DNA of 64,000 nt from NCBI RefSeq assembly GCF_025506355.1, contig NZ_JANZYP010000044.1, positions 21,488 through 85,487 on the forward strand, read 5' to 3'. The first letter of the stretch is position 1; the number at the start of each line of letters is the position of its first letter. A model generated the notes under the pieces. It searched no databases. It saw only the letters and a list, made by a program, of their open reading frames with translations, and was not told the DNA's origin. Positions 33,119 through 41,778 of this stretch are shown in pieces. Source of the stretch: Sphaerisporangium corydalis (GTDB lineage Bacteria; Actinomycetota; Actinomycetes; Streptosporangiales; Streptosporangiaceae). Both the position numbers and the translations under genes were made by a program.

Positions 33119-34276
33119 TCAGTCCAGGCGTACGGCGTGGTCGAGGAAGACGATGCCGTCGATCTGGTCGAGCCGGGCCGGGTCCAGCGGGAAGTAACGG
33201 AAGTCGGGGGACACGCGCGGGGTGGGCTCGGTGACGGCCCCGGCCAGGCGTCGGGCGTCGACGAGTGAGCGGTCCCACGGGAGCGTGGACAGGACGCCCT
33301 CGATGGTGTCCGGGGACGGGACGTCGTCGCCGGTCGTACCGAGGGCCGTGGCCAGGAAGGCGTACCGGTCGCCCAGGTGGGTGGCGGCGATCGCCCCCGC
33401 GCTCCACCACTCCAGCGTCTGGTCGCCGAGCGGCATGAGGCTCTTGTTCCGCTGCAGGTGGAGGTTGTGGCCGAAGACCAGGGCCGGGCCGCGCTCGGCG
33501 ACGGCGCGCAGGTTGGCGGCCATCATCGCGTCCCGCAGGGCCGACAGCCGGGTCCACCGCGCCGGGGACGCGTCGGCCATCCAGTGGTGGTAGCGGAGCA
33601 GGCCGACGGCGGTGCGCCCGTACAGTTCGGCCCGCTCCAGGTCCGCCGCGCTCAGGCGGGGCACCTGCGTGCCCAGCAGGCCCACCAGGTCGTCGGCGAT
33701 CACCCGCAGCCGCTGGGCCTCGGGGGACCGGCCGATCGACAGGGACGGATCCCTGGCCGCGGCCTCGTCCGCCCACGGCTCGTCCGGGCCGAGCAGCGTG
33801 TCCAGGGTCTCCATGGTGCAGGGGAGCGGGCCGTCGAGGAGGGCGTGGAGGGCGGTGAGCGCCTGGCGCGGGCTCGCCGCCCAGTACTCCAGCGGGCCGT
33901 CGAACCCGAAGAACCGGAGCTTGTCGTCGTGCTCCTCGTTATAGGCGCGCATCCAGTCCACGAGGTCGCGGTTGGCCGGGGACGCGCCGAAGGCGTGGCT
34001 GAAGCCGCGTTCCATGACGTCGTCGAGCGTGCCCGCGCCCGTCGCGATGTGGTCGTCGACCACCAGGCCCATGAGGCAGTCGCTTTCGATGGCGAACGAC
34101 CGGTAGCCCTCGTGCTCGACCAGATGCCGGAAGATCTCGTTGCGCGCGTCGCCCAGTTCGCCGACGAAGTGCCGGGCCTCGCCCAGGCCGAGCACCAGGG
34201 GTTCGGCGGGAAGCGACCGGAGGAACGCCGATACGCCCGCGCCATCGAGGGGCCGGGCCATGTCCTTGATGTCCAT
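33119..34276 (-). CDS. erythromycin esterase family protein
   Basis: A 385-residue protein of the erythromycin-esterase superfamily. It has the active-site histidine and glutamate motifs (LGLGEARHFVGEL near residue 30; FAIESD near 58) and further conserved histidines (GHNLHLQRN). True Ere enzymes open the macrolide lactone; many actinomycete members are untested and may cleave other esters. The ATG at 34276 is the family start. It is divergent from a double-HTH MerR gene, its likely regulator. Confidence 0.87.
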   Translation of the reverse strand: MDIKDMARPLDGAGVSAFLRSLPAEPLVLGLGEARHFVGELGDARNEIFRHLVEHEGYRSFAIESDCLMGLVVDDHIATGAGTLDDVMERGFSHAFGASPANRDLVDWMRAYNEEHDDKLRFFGFDGPLEYWAASPRQALTALHALLDGPLPCTMETLDTLLGPDEPWADEAAARDPSLSIGRSPEAQRLRVIADDLVGLLGTQVPRLSAADLERAELYGRTAVGLLRYHHWMADASPARWTRLSALRDAMMAANLRAVAERGPALVFGHNLHLQRNKSLMPLGDQTLEWWSAGAIAATHLGDRYAFLATALGTTGDDVPSPDTIEGVLSTLPWDRSLVDARRLAGAVTEPTPRVSPDFRYFPLDPARLDQIDGIVFLDHAVRLD

Positions 34277-34365
34277 GCCTAAACGGTATCGTTGAACATT
34301 CGGTGTAAACTTTGGCGGGAAAATGCCCGCTCCGACGTGATGGACCTTCAATCGGTGATGCACCC

Positions 34366-35049
34366 ATGAGGCCGGTGGACCTGGCGCGCGAGCATGGCCT
34401 GTCCACCCAGGCGATCAGGAACTACGAGGACGCCGGCATCCTGCCCGCCGCCGAACGCACCGTCCACGGCTATCGCACCTACACGCCGTTGCACGCGCGG
34501 GCCCTGCGCGCGTTCCTCGCCCTCGTGCCCGGGCACGGTCACCAGACGGCAACGTCGATCATGCAGGCGGCCGGCCGGGGCGCCGTCGAGGACGCGCTGC
34601 GGATCATCGACGAGAGCCACCGCCGGCTTCTCGACGACCGCCGCACCCTCCAGGCCGTCGAGGCCGCGCTCCGCGATCTGGCGCCCGTGCCGCAGGAGCG
34701 CGGCGACACCTTCATCGGCCCGCTGGCAGGGAGGCTCGGCATCCGCCCCGCCACCCTGCGCAAATGGGAGAACGCCGGGCTGGTCCGGCCGCGCCGGGAT
34801 CCGCGGACGGGCTACCGGATCTACGGCGCGGCCGACGTACGGGACGTCCGGCTGGCCCACCAGCTCAGGCGGGGCGGCTACCTGCTGGAGCAGATCGCCC
34901 CGCTGATCGCGCAGGTCCGCTCGGCCGGCGGTGTCGCCCCGCTGGAGTCGACCCTGCGGGACTGGCAGGCCCGCCTGTCGGCCCGTGGCCGCGCCATGCT
35001 CAAGGGCGCCGCCGACCTGGACGCCTACCTGCGCGCCCGCGACCTCTGA
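34366..35049 (+). CDS. MerR-family regulator with two DNA-binding domains
   Basis: A 227-residue regulator with two MerR-type helix-turn-helix units. The first spans residues ~1-45 (DLAREHGLSTQAIRNYEDAGILP ... GYRTYTP). The second spans ~125-180 (LAGRLGIRPATLRKWENAGLVRP, GYRIYGAADVRDVRLAHQLR). Most MerR proteins have one. Tandem domains could bind an extended operator as a monomer. The ATG at 34366 is used. It is divergent from the erythromycin-esterase gene. Confidence 0.88.
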   Translation: MRPVDLAREHGLSTQAIRNYEDAGILPAAERTVHGYRTYTPLHARALRAFLALVPGHGHQTATSIMQAAGRGAVEDALRIIDESHRRLLDDRRTLQAVEAALRDLAPVPQERGDTFIGPLAGRLGIRPATLRKWENAGLVRPRRDPRTGYRIYGAADVRDVRLAHQLRRGGYLLEQIAPLIAQVRSAGGVAPLESTLRDWQARLSARGRAMLKGAADLDAYLRARDL

Positions 35050-35055
35050 GGACGA

Positions 35056-35787
35056 TCAGCCGGCAGGCGGACCGGCCAGCAGGCAGAACTCGTTGCCGTC
35101 AGGGTCGGCCATCGCCACCTGGCCGGCCTCGCCCTGGCCGGTGGCGAGGCGGGTCGCCCCGAGGGAGACCAGGCGGTCGGCCTCCGCTTCCTGGTCGCCG
35201 CCCGCGGGCGGGGCGAGGTCGAAGTGCAGCCTGTTCTTGCCGGTCTTCTCCGCCACCGGCGGGCCACCCCAGGTGATCTTCGGGCCGCCGTGCGGCGAGC
35301 GGATGGCGGTCTCCTCGTCCTGGTCCCAGACCAGCGGCCAGCCCAGCGCCTCGCTCCAGAAGTACCCGACCCGCTGGGTGCCGTCGCTGGACAGCGCGCC
35401 GATGAAACCGCAGTCGGCGAGGAACTTGTTGTCCGGCTCGATGACGCAGAACTCGTTGCCCTCGGGGTCGGCGAGCACGACGTGGCGCTCTTCGGGGAGC
35501 TGCCCGACGTCGATGTGCCGCCCGCCGAGTTCCAGCGCCCTCGCCACCGTCGCCTGCTGGTCCTCAACAGAGGTGCTGGTCAGATCGAAGTGCGTCTGGT
35601 TGGGGCCGGTCTTCTCCTCCTGGGTCGGCAGGAATCGGATCCGGAACCCGGTGTCGTCGTTCGGCAGGAGCGTGACGCCGTCATGAGGGTCGTCCACGAT
35701 CTTCCAGCCCAGGACCCCGGCCCAGAACCGCGCGAGAAGGTGCGGGTCGTTCGCGTCGAAGCAGAGCGCGACGAGCTGAGAAGGCAT
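35056..35787 (-). CDS. two-domain VOC/glyoxalase-like protein
   Basis: A 243-residue protein made of two homologous vicinal-oxygen-chelate units. Each ends in a matching ADPEGNEFC or ADPDGNEFC motif (near residues 110 and 230) and contains a THFDL or LHFDL strand. Such fused pairs form a complete metal site or bind a drug. The typical function (glyoxalase, dioxygenase or resistance binding protein) cannot be chosen. The stop is 6 bp from that of the convergent MerR gene. Confidence 0.9.
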   Translation of the reverse strand: MPSQLVALCFDANDPHLLARFWAGVLGWKIVDDPHDGVTLLPNDDTGFRIRFLPTQEEKTGPNQTHFDLTSTSVEDQQATVARALELGGRHIDVGQLPEERHVVLADPEGNEFCVIEPDNKFLADCGFIGALSSDGTQRVGYFWSEALGWPLVWDQDEETAIRSPHGGPKITWGGPPVAEKTGKNRLHFDLAPPAGGDQEAEADRLVSLGATRLATGQGEAGQVAMADPDGNEFCLLAGPPAG

Positions 35788-35920
35788 CCGCGTCCCCGAT
35801 CTGTTGGCTCACGGGCGCGGACAGGGCACGTCCCGCCGCGCATGACGAATGCCCACGCTAGCCCGCCCCCTGACCGGGACGCCAAGCATTTAAGCCGGGG
35901 GCGACGGCTCCGGCGGTGAC

Positions 35921-36799
35921 TCACTCCGGATCCGGCAGGGTCATCGCCGCGAGCCTGGCCGGGTCGCCCACGACAGCGATGCCGGTGATCAGGCCGCCGG
36001 TGACGGTGAACGCGATGACCGAGAGCGGGGTGCCGTCCTCGCGCCAGGACACCAGCCCGGGAAGGCCGTCGACGAGCACCGCCCGCCCCCGCGCGGCCGC
36101 GCCGGCGCCGAACCGCGCGTTGGCGATGACCTCGGTCGCGCCGAGGATGACGACCTCGCCATGAGGGGTGTCGGCGGTCAGCCGCACCTGGGGGTCGAGC
36201 ACGCGCAGCAGCCCTTCGAAGTCGCCGTCGCGGGCCGCCGCCAGGAAGGCCTGGACCACCTCACGCTGCTCCCGTCCAGCGGCGGCCGGCCGCTCGGTCG
36301 CCCGCACCTTCCTGCGGGCACGGCTGGCGAGCATCTTGGTGGCGTCGGCGGACCTGCCGAGGATCTGGCCGATCTCGGCGAACGGCACCGCGAACAGGTC
36401 GTGCAGCACGAACGCCAGCCGCTCGCTCGGCCCGAGCGACTCAAGGACGACCAGGAGCGCGAGCCCGACCGAGTCGGCGAGCTCCACGTCGTCCTCGGGC
36501 GCGGAGCCGTCGTCGGCCGTCACCACCAGTTCGGGCAGCCGGTCGTCGTAGGACGCCTCGGGATGGACCTGGCGCGATCGCAGGACGTCGAGGCTGATCC
36601 GGCCGACCACCGTGGTCAGCCAGCCGGCGAAGTTGTGGATGGCCGCCGTGTCCTGGCGGGAGAGCCGCAGCCAGGCCTCCTGGACCACGTCCTCGGCGTC
36701 GGCGTGCGAGCCGAGCATGCGGTAGGCGACCGCACGCAGCCGGTCGCGCTGGGCCTCGAACGCCGCGGCCACCGGGTCCGCGGGGCTGGGGTGGGGCAT
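35921..36799 (-). CDS. ECF sigma factor with SnoaL-like C-terminal domain (SigJ/ECF41 type)
   Basis: A 292-residue sigma factor. Sigma2 (RDRLRAVAYRMLGSHADAEDVVQEAWLRL) and sigma4 (LGPSERLAFVLHDLFAVPFAEIGQILGRS) are followed by a SnoaL-like domain (residues ~180-290), which in ECF41 factors regulates activity in place of an anti-sigma factor. The divergent gene is an AhpD/carboxymuconolactone-decarboxylase-type protein, the known conserved partner (COE) of ECF41 factors. It probably directs transcription of that partner. Confidence 0.92.
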   Translation of the reverse strand: MPHPSPADPVAAAFEAQRDRLRAVAYRMLGSHADAEDVVQEAWLRLSRQDTAAIHNFAGWLTTVVGRISLDVLRSRQVHPEASYDDRLPELVVTADDGSAPEDDVELADSVGLALLVVLESLGPSERLAFVLHDLFAVPFAEIGQILGRSADATKMLASRARRKVRATERPAAAGREQREVVQAFLAAARDGDFEGLLRVLDPQVRLTADTPHGEVVILGATEVIANARFGAGAAARGRAVLVDGLPGLVSWREDGTPLSVIAFTVTGGLITGIAVVGDPARLAAMTLPDPE

Positions 36800-36827
36800 G
36801 TCGTTACCTTCCTCGCTTCCGCCTCGT
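36799..36827 (+). promoter_or_regulatory. candidate ECF41-type promoter of the AhpD-like gene
   Basis: TGTCGTT (36799-36805) and CGTC (36824-36827), 18 bp apart, resemble the reported ECF41 promoter pattern TGTCACA...CGTC. They lie 56-84 bp upstream of the AhpD-like start. The -35 match is only TGTC plus partial agreement, so this is tentative. Confidence 0.35.
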
Positions 36828-36882
36828 CATGGGTGATGACGAGCCCGGATGGGCGCAGGTAACCGATGAAGGGGCAGGACCC

Positions 36883-37332
36883 ATGGAAGCACGAATGAAG
36901 AGCCGGGCGAACGCCGACGTGACGACGGCGATCCAGCACCTTTTCACGGCGATCCACGCCGGTGGGGTCGACCCGCGCCTGCTGGAACTGGTCCACCTGA
37001 GGGCCAGCCAGATCAACGGCTGCGGCCCGTGCGTGTTCGCCGGGGTCGAGTCGGCCAAGAAGCACGGGGAGACCGACGAGCGGCTGCACAATGTGGTCAC
37101 GTGGCGGGAGACGCCCTTCTTCGCCGAGGACGAGCGGGCGGCGCTCGCGCTGACCGAGGCCGCCACCCGGATCCAGGACGGCGCGCCGGGCGTGACCGAC
37201 GAGATCTGGGACGCCGCCGCGGGCCACTTCGACGAGAACCAGCTGTCCGCGATCATCCTGGAGATCGCGCTGACCAACTTCTTCAACCGGATCAACCGCA
37301 CCACCCGCGAGCAGGCCGGCAAGACCTGGTGA
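36883..37332 (+). CDS. AhpD/carboxymuconolactone decarboxylase-family protein
   Basis: A 149-residue alkylhydroperoxidase-like protein with the redox motif CGPCVFAGVESAKKH (CxxC plus downstream His, residues ~47-61). Members reduce peroxides or act as thiol-dependent oxidoreductases. It is the COE partner gene of the divergent ECF41-type sigma factor and is probably its main target. The ATG at 36883 follows an AGGGG/GCAGGA stretch. Confidence 0.92.
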   Translation: MEARMKSRANADVTTAIQHLFTAIHAGGVDPRLLELVHLRASQINGCGPCVFAGVESAKKHGETDERLHNVVTWRETPFFAEDERAALALTEAATRIQDGAPGVTDEIWDAAAGHFDENQLSAIILEIALTNFFNRINRTTREQAGKTW

Positions 37333-37447
37333 GCCGGGCGGGGCGTCGTCCACCCAAAGGGATGGCGCCCCACCGGCCGGGACGCCGGGAGCACGAGCCG
37401 TCACGCGCGCGCACCCTCGCCCGCGCGACGACCGGGAAGAACGCCGC

Positions 37448-38743
37448 CTAGAAGCCGAGGCCGCGGCGGCCGGTGGCGTTGAGGCCGGCCTCGGGGAAGC
37501 GGTCGGGCCAGGAGCGTTCGTAGTGTTCCGCGGGGAAGTCCGCGGGGCTGGAACCGGTGGCGAACGCCTGCCGGACCGTGGCGGCGTAGCGTTCGTTGCG
37601 CGGGCACCACGGGGCGGCGGGAATGTACATGACGTTGCCCCAGCCCTTCTGGCCGGTGACCGGTGCCACGCTGTGGATCATGTCGCAGTGCCACCAGACC
37701 GAGTCGCCGGCGCGCACGTCGGGGATGCCGGTGAGGGCGCGCAGGAGCAGCGGGTGCCAGCGTTCGCTCGCGGGGAAGACCTGGTTCACGGTGACCCCGC
37801 ACATGTCGTCGCCGGGTACGTCGCCCAGCAGCGGCCGGAGCATCAGGTAGGCCATCGCCGAGGGGATCGGGACGGTGTGCAGCACGCCCTGGTCGTGGTC
37901 CATGTCCGACAGGGCCGTCCAGCCCTGGAAGGTGCGGAACACCGAGCACATGGTGGTGCCGGGGTACTGGGGGCCGTCGGTGCGGTGGGCGGCGTCCCAG
38001 GGGTCGTAGGCCTCGGGCGTGCCGTCGAACAGGTGCCGGAAGGCCCGCTGGTAGGACCCGGTCATCCACAGGTCCAGGGTGCCGGGGTCCAGGTGGGTGC
38101 CCAGCCCGCCGGAGTCGGTGCCGGGCGGGCGGCGGCGGATCCGGTCGGGGTACAGGGAGTCACGGCCGGGGTCGAACCACTGGACGCCGTCGGAGTGGTG
38201 TTTCCACTGGGCGTTCAAGAACGCCTGGACCTGGGCCATCCGGTCGCTCTGGCGTGCCCGCATCTGCGCGGCGGACCAGTAGATCGGGTAGATCTCGGGC
38301 GTGGATCCGACGCTGCCGAAGAAGTCGTCGCCCGGTCCCCGGTAGGCGTCGGAGAAGCCGTTGCGTTCGGTGTAGCCGACGATGTCGCGGTCCCAGGCCA
38401 GGGTCTGCCCGCGCGGGAAGTGGCCGCGCACGACCAGGCAGCCGCGCCGGCGCAGCGCCTGGACCTGTCCGGCCGTCACGGTGCCCGCCTCGATGTCGGC
38501 GTAGTCGATGACCGGCCAGATCGTCTCGCCACGGCCTTTCGCCGCGGCGATCTCGGCGACCTCGGCCTCGATGGCGCGCTCGACGACGGCGAAGACCTCC
38601 TCGACGGTTCGTCCTGAGGCGGCGATGCGGGCGCGCAACGCGGTCTTGATCTGCCGGATCGCGGCGGGCAGGTCGGCCGGGGGTTCCTCCCAGCGGGGGA
38701 GGGGCGGCAGGGGCCTGCTCGCGGGGAGGGTGGGCGCGGTCAC
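37448..38743 (-). CDS. DUF1479 (YbiU-like) family protein
   Basis: A 431-residue protein of the DUF1479 family, with an Fe(II)/2-oxoglutarate-oxygenase-like double-stranded beta-helix and candidate metal ligands in THLDPGTLD and the late WWHCDMIHSVAP. Substrate and role are unknown. GTG at 38743 follows AAGGAGG at 6 bases, and that site lies at the edge of the divergent ROK remnant. It may therefore have lost its original promoter region. Confidence 0.87.
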   Translation of the reverse strand: MTAPTLPASRPLPPLPRWEEPPADLPAAIRQIKTALRARIAASGRTVEEVFAVVERAIEAEVAEIAAAKGRGETIWPVIDYADIEAGTVTAGQVQALRRRGCLVVRGHFPRGQTLAWDRDIVGYTERNGFSDAYRGPGDDFFGSVGSTPEIYPIYWSAAQMRARQSDRMAQVQAFLNAQWKHHSDGVQWFDPGRDSLYPDRIRRRPPGTDSGGLGTHLDPGTLDLWMTGSYQRAFRHLFDGTPEAYDPWDAAHRTDGPQYPGTTMCSVFRTFQGWTALSDMDHDQGVLHTVPIPSAMAYLMLRPLLGDVPGDDMCGVTVNQVFPASERWHPLLLRALTGIPDVRAGDSVWWHCDMIHSVAPVTGQKGWGNVMYIPAAPWCPRNERYAATVRQAFATGSSPADFPAEHYERSWPDRFPEAGLNATGRRGLGF

Positions 38744-38748
38744 GGCGG

Positions 38749-39317
38749 CCTCCTTCGAAGACAACGACGTCAACTGGGCCGCGCGCGCCGAACTCGCCGC
38801 CCGCCCCGGCGGCGGCACCTTCGCCTACCTGTATCTGGGGGAGGGCCTGGGCTGCGCGATCATGAGCGACGGGCTGGTCCTGCGCGGGCACCGAGGGCTG
38901 GCCGGTGAGATCGCCCACCTGACGACGACCGGCCCCGGCGGCCGCGCCACCACGCTGATCGAGGTCTTCGCCCTGCTCGGCCTGCGGCAGCCCGGCTCCA
39001 CCGCGATCGACGTCGACCGGCTCCTGGCCACGGCCACCGCGGCCGGCCCCGGCGCCGCCACCGTCCGCGCGACGCTGGGCGAGGCCGTCGGCGGCGCCCT
39101 GACCGCGATCACCTCACTCGCCGATCCCGCGCACATCGTCATCGGCGGCCCCTGGGGACCCCACCCGAAGATCTTCACCGCGATCCGGGACGCCGCGGCC
39201 CGCGACCCCCGCGGCCCGGTCCTGCGCCCGGCGGCCGTCCCTTCGCCGTCCTTCACCGGCGCCCGCGCCGACGCCTTCACCCGCCTGCGCGACAGCGTCA
39301 TCGCCGCACCCCGCTGA
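38749..39317 (+). pseudogene. ROK-family regulator/sugar kinase, N-terminal part missing
   Basis: The frame ending at 39317 encodes the C-terminal half of a ROK protein: EDNDVNWAARAE, then YLYLGEGLGCAIMSDGLVLRGHRGLAGEIAHL, and a late FTGARADAF. The N-terminal helix-turn-helix and ATP-binding half are absent, and recognisable homology begins at about 38751, only 8 bp from the divergent DUF1479 start. No ribosome binding site or plausible start fits this piece. It is a deletion remnant rather than a working gene. Confidence 0.72.
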
Positions 39318-39486
39318 GACGACGTCCGAGGTGCGGGTCTATCTGCGACGGGAGGAGGCGGGCCAGGGCCTGGGTGCCGATCTCCACATGTTGCCGGCGA
39401 GAGACCGATACTCCATGGAAGATCCTTTCGTGCGCGGCCGGGAACCGGTCGCGGTGGATGACGTACCATTGGGCGCGCCGACAGGC

Positions 39487-39532
39487 GGATAGCCTGTCCA
39501 CTTGACCCTGAGGCTTATCGGATAGCCTGTCC
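39487..39532. promoter_or_regulatory. two copies of operator GGATAGCCTGTCC upstream of TetR
   Basis: GGATAGCCTGTCC occurs at 39487-39499 and 39520-39532, 33 bp apart, the second just before the TetR ribosome binding site. Each is a near-palindrome of form GGAYAG S CTRTCC. The same 13-mer appears twice upstream of the aldo/keto reductase gene at 54194-54232. A 25-codon frame on the minus strand (39339-39416, MEYRSLAG..., with AAGGA) may be the leftover start of a once-divergent aldo/keto reductase. Confidence 0.65.
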
Positions 39533-39546
39533 ACTTAAGGTGCCCA

Positions 39547-40110
39547 ATGCAGCAGACCTCTCCCGCGTCCCGGCGGGCCGACGCCGAGCACAACCGCGAC
39601 AAGATCCTCGCCGCCGCCCGCGCCGCGTTCGCGGTTCCCGAGGCCGAGGTCTCCATGGCCGAGATCTCCAGGAGGGCCGGCGTCGGCATGGCGACGCTCT
39701 ACCGGAACTTCCCCGGCAGGCGCGAGCTTCTCGAGGCCCTGTACGCCGACGAGGTCGCCACCATCTGCGCGGCCGCCGAGACGATCGACGCCGAGACGGC
39801 GGGAGCGGCGCTCATGGCCTGGCTGCGGGGGTTCTTCACCTTCATCACCGGCAAGCGGCACGTCGCCTCGGAGCTGCTCAAGCACGTCGACAGCCTTGAT
39901 CGGATGTTCGACGACAGCCGCTCACGGGTCATGGCCGCCGGCCGGCCCCTGCTCGCCGCCGCCCAACGCGCCCACGAGGTCCGCGAGGACGTCACCCTGG
40001 AACAGGTCCTCGACATGGTCCACGCGATCGCGACGATCCAGGGCGACGACCGGTACCTCGAACCGATCCTGCGCACCGCGCTCGACGGGCTCCGCCCCGG
40101 GCCGGCGTAG
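39547..40110 (+). CDS. TetR-family transcriptional regulator
   Basis: A 187-residue TetR protein with the helix-turn-helix at residues ~35-70 (VSMAEISRRAGVGMATLYRNFPGRREL) and a C-terminal domain of the kind paired with aldo/keto reductases and SDRs. The ATG at 39547 follows AAGGTG. Two 13-bp operators precede it, and the same site precedes the aldo/keto reductase 15 kb away, so it may regulate that gene in trans. Confidence 0.91.
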   Translation: MQQTSPASRRADAEHNRDKILAAARAAFAVPEAEVSMAEISRRAGVGMATLYRNFPGRRELLEALYADEVATICAAAETIDAETAGAALMAWLRGFFTFITGKRHVASELLKHVDSLDRMFDDSRSRVMAAGRPLLAAAQRAHEVREDVTLEQVLDMVHAIATIQGDDRYLEPILRTALDGLRPGPA

Positions 40111-40128
40111 CCGCGGCGGGCCGCCTGC

Positions 40129-40167
40129 CGGTTCGAGTCCGGACGGTTCGAGTCCGGGCGGTTCGAC
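40129..40167. repeat. 15-bp tandem repeat, about 2.5 copies
   Basis: CGGTTCGAGTCCGGA/G is repeated at 40129 and 40144 with a third partial unit from 40159. It lies in the 91-bp convergent gap between TetR and SDR genes. The unit resembles a tRNA T-arm by chance, but no tRNA is present. Confidence 0.6.
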
Positions 40168-40201
40168 GCGCTGGACGGTCGGCGAGCGGTCATCGGCTCG
40201 G

Positions 40202-41128
40202 TCACACCACCGCGTCGGCCCAGGCCAGGCTGAGCTTCCAGGCCGCGGCACGAGTCGCGGGGTCGTAGGAGATGTCGGGTGAGCGCGTCTCCCGATCGCG
40301 GACGTAGTAGCGGCCGGTGACGCCGGCGAGGCCGGGGGAGGTGACCAGGCGCAGTGCGGCCTCGGCCCCCTGCTCGGGAGTGAGCAGGCGTCGGTGGATG
40401 AACGACCGGAACGGCGCGAGGACGGCGGGGACGAGGTCGTTGACGATGCCGGTGCTCACGATGCCGGGATGGACGGCGTTGACGGTGACGCCCGCGTCGC
40501 GCCAGCGTTCGGCGAACTCGTAGCCGCAGATCGTGGCCAGCAGTTTGGCTCTGGCGTACGCGGCGAAGGGGACGTACCCGTCGGCGGGATTGATGTCGCG
40601 CGCGTCGGTGACGCCTGACAGGTCGAGGGGGACGGGCCGAGGGCGGCCGAACAGCGGCACGGGGCGGGCGTCGGACATCGTGGCCGACACGACGTTGACG
40701 ACGCGGGCGTCCCCGGCGGCGAGCAGGTGGCCCTCCAGCAGGTGGGTGAGGGTGAATCCGGCGAGGTGGTTGACCGCCAGGTGCGCTTCCACGCCGTCGG
40801 CGGTCAGCAGGCGCTCGCGGTAGTGCGCGCCGGCGTTGTTGACGAGCAGGTGCAGGCGATCGTGGCGGGCGGTGAACTCGGCGGCGAGCCGGTGCAGGTC
40901 CGCGCGGGAGGCCAGGTCGCCGGTCAGGACCTCGACGAGGTCGGCGCCGATCTCCTGGGCGATCCGCCGCCGCAGCGTCTGGCCGCGGTCGTGGTCGCGG
41001 CTGGTGGTGACGACGTGCACACCGGCCCTGGCGAGTGCGGTGGTGATGACCTGGCCCATCCCGCCGGTGCCGCCGGTGACGAAGGCGGTGCGGTGGTGCG
41101 GGTCGGCCGGGAGGCGTGCGGCGCTCAC
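40202..41128 (-). CDS. short-chain dehydrogenase/reductase (retinol-dehydrogenase-like)
   Basis: A 308-residue SDR with the cofactor motif TGGTGGMG, NNAG, and a catalytic YARAK. Its length and the VHPGIVSTG segment fit the WW-oxidoreductase/retinol dehydrogenase-like group. GTG at 41128 overlaps the stop of the upstream NmrA-like gene (GTGA), so the two are an operon under the TetR encoded divergently at 41835. Confidence 0.9.
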   Translation of the reverse strand: MSAARLPADPHHRTAFVTGGTGGMGQVITTALARAGVHVVTTSRDHDRGQTLRRRIAQEIGADLVEVLTGDLASRADLHRLAAEFTARHDRLHLLVNNAGAHYRERLLTADGVEAHLAVNHLAGFTLTHLLEGHLLAAGDARVVNVVSATMSDARPVPLFGRPRPVPLDLSGVTDARDINPADGYVPFAAYARAKLLATICGYEFAERWRDAGVTVNAVHPGIVSTGIVNDLVPAVLAPFRSFIHRRLLTPEQGAEAALRLVTSPGLAGVTGRYYVRDRETRSPDISYDPATRAAAWKLSLAWADAVV

Positions 41129-41778
41129 GAGGCGATCCGCAGGGCGCGGCGCAGGTAGGCCGGTTCGATGGTCTCCTTCACGAGGAAGTCGGCCAGGTCG
41201 GCGCGCGAGACGGCTGTGGTCAGCCGGATGCGCAGGTCGGTGCCGGTGCGGTAGTGGCCGGTCGGCGCGGTGTCCCTCAACGCGGGTGGCCGGACGATCG
41301 TCCAGTCGGTGTCCGACGCGCGGATCAGCTCCTCCATCGCCTCCTTGTCGCGCATCTTGGCCCCGACCGAGGCCCACAGCGCCAGCGAGTAGGGGGAGCG
41401 GTCGCGGCTCTCGGCCGCGCCGTGGGCGCTGACCGCCACCAGCCGGCGGACGCCGGTCACGTTCATCGCGTGCAGCGCGGAGCGGATGCCGTCGGCGCAC
41501 ACCGTGGCGGGGCCGCGGGCCGAGGGGCCCAGGGCGCTGACGACCGCGTCGTGTCCCGCGATGACGCCGGCGAGACGCTCGTCGGCCGGGCCGGGGAGGC
41601 CCAGGTCGGAGATCACCTCGACGGTGAGCCCGGGGGCGGGCGGCAGTGCGCCGGCCCGGCGGGTGACGGCGGTGACGGCGTGCCCGGCGCGCAGGGCGGC
41701 CTCGACGACGGCCCTGCCGGTACCGCCCGTGGCGCCGAGGACGACCATCCCGGCGACTTTTGAGTCATTCTGTCTCAT
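41125..41778 (-). CDS. NmrA-like NAD(P)H-binding protein
   Basis: A 217-residue NAD(P)-binding protein with GATGGTG near the N terminus, and the SAHGAAES and WTIVRPPAL motifs of the NmrA/flavin-reductase-like group. The start is uncertain: the ATG at 41778 lies inside a TetR operator with no Shine-Dalgarno sequence, and an ATG at 41748 is also possible. A leaderless transcript would fit. It is translationally coupled to the SDR downstream. Confidence 0.85.
   Translation of the reverse strand: MRQNDSKVAGMVVLGATGGTGRAVVEAALRAGHAVTAVTRRAGALPPAPGLTVEVISDLGLPGPADERLAGVIAGHDAVVSALGPSARGPATVCADGIRSALHAMNVTGVRRLVAVSAHGAAESRDRSPYSLALWASVGAKMRDKEAMEELIRASDTDWTIVRPPALRDTAPTGHYRTGTDLRIRLTTAVSRADLADFLVKETIEPAYLRRALRIAS

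Noticed and set aside
39339..39416. 25-codon minus-strand frame MEYRSLAG... with AAGGA upstream, as a gene
   Set aside because: It resembles an aldo/keto reductase start for only about eight residues and then stops. It is kept as a possible remnant in the operator entry, not as a gene.
40129..40167. tRNA T-arm-like GGTTCGAGTCC motifs
   Set aside because: They are a 15-bp tandem repeat with no acceptor, D or anticodon stem around them, so no tRNA gene is present.
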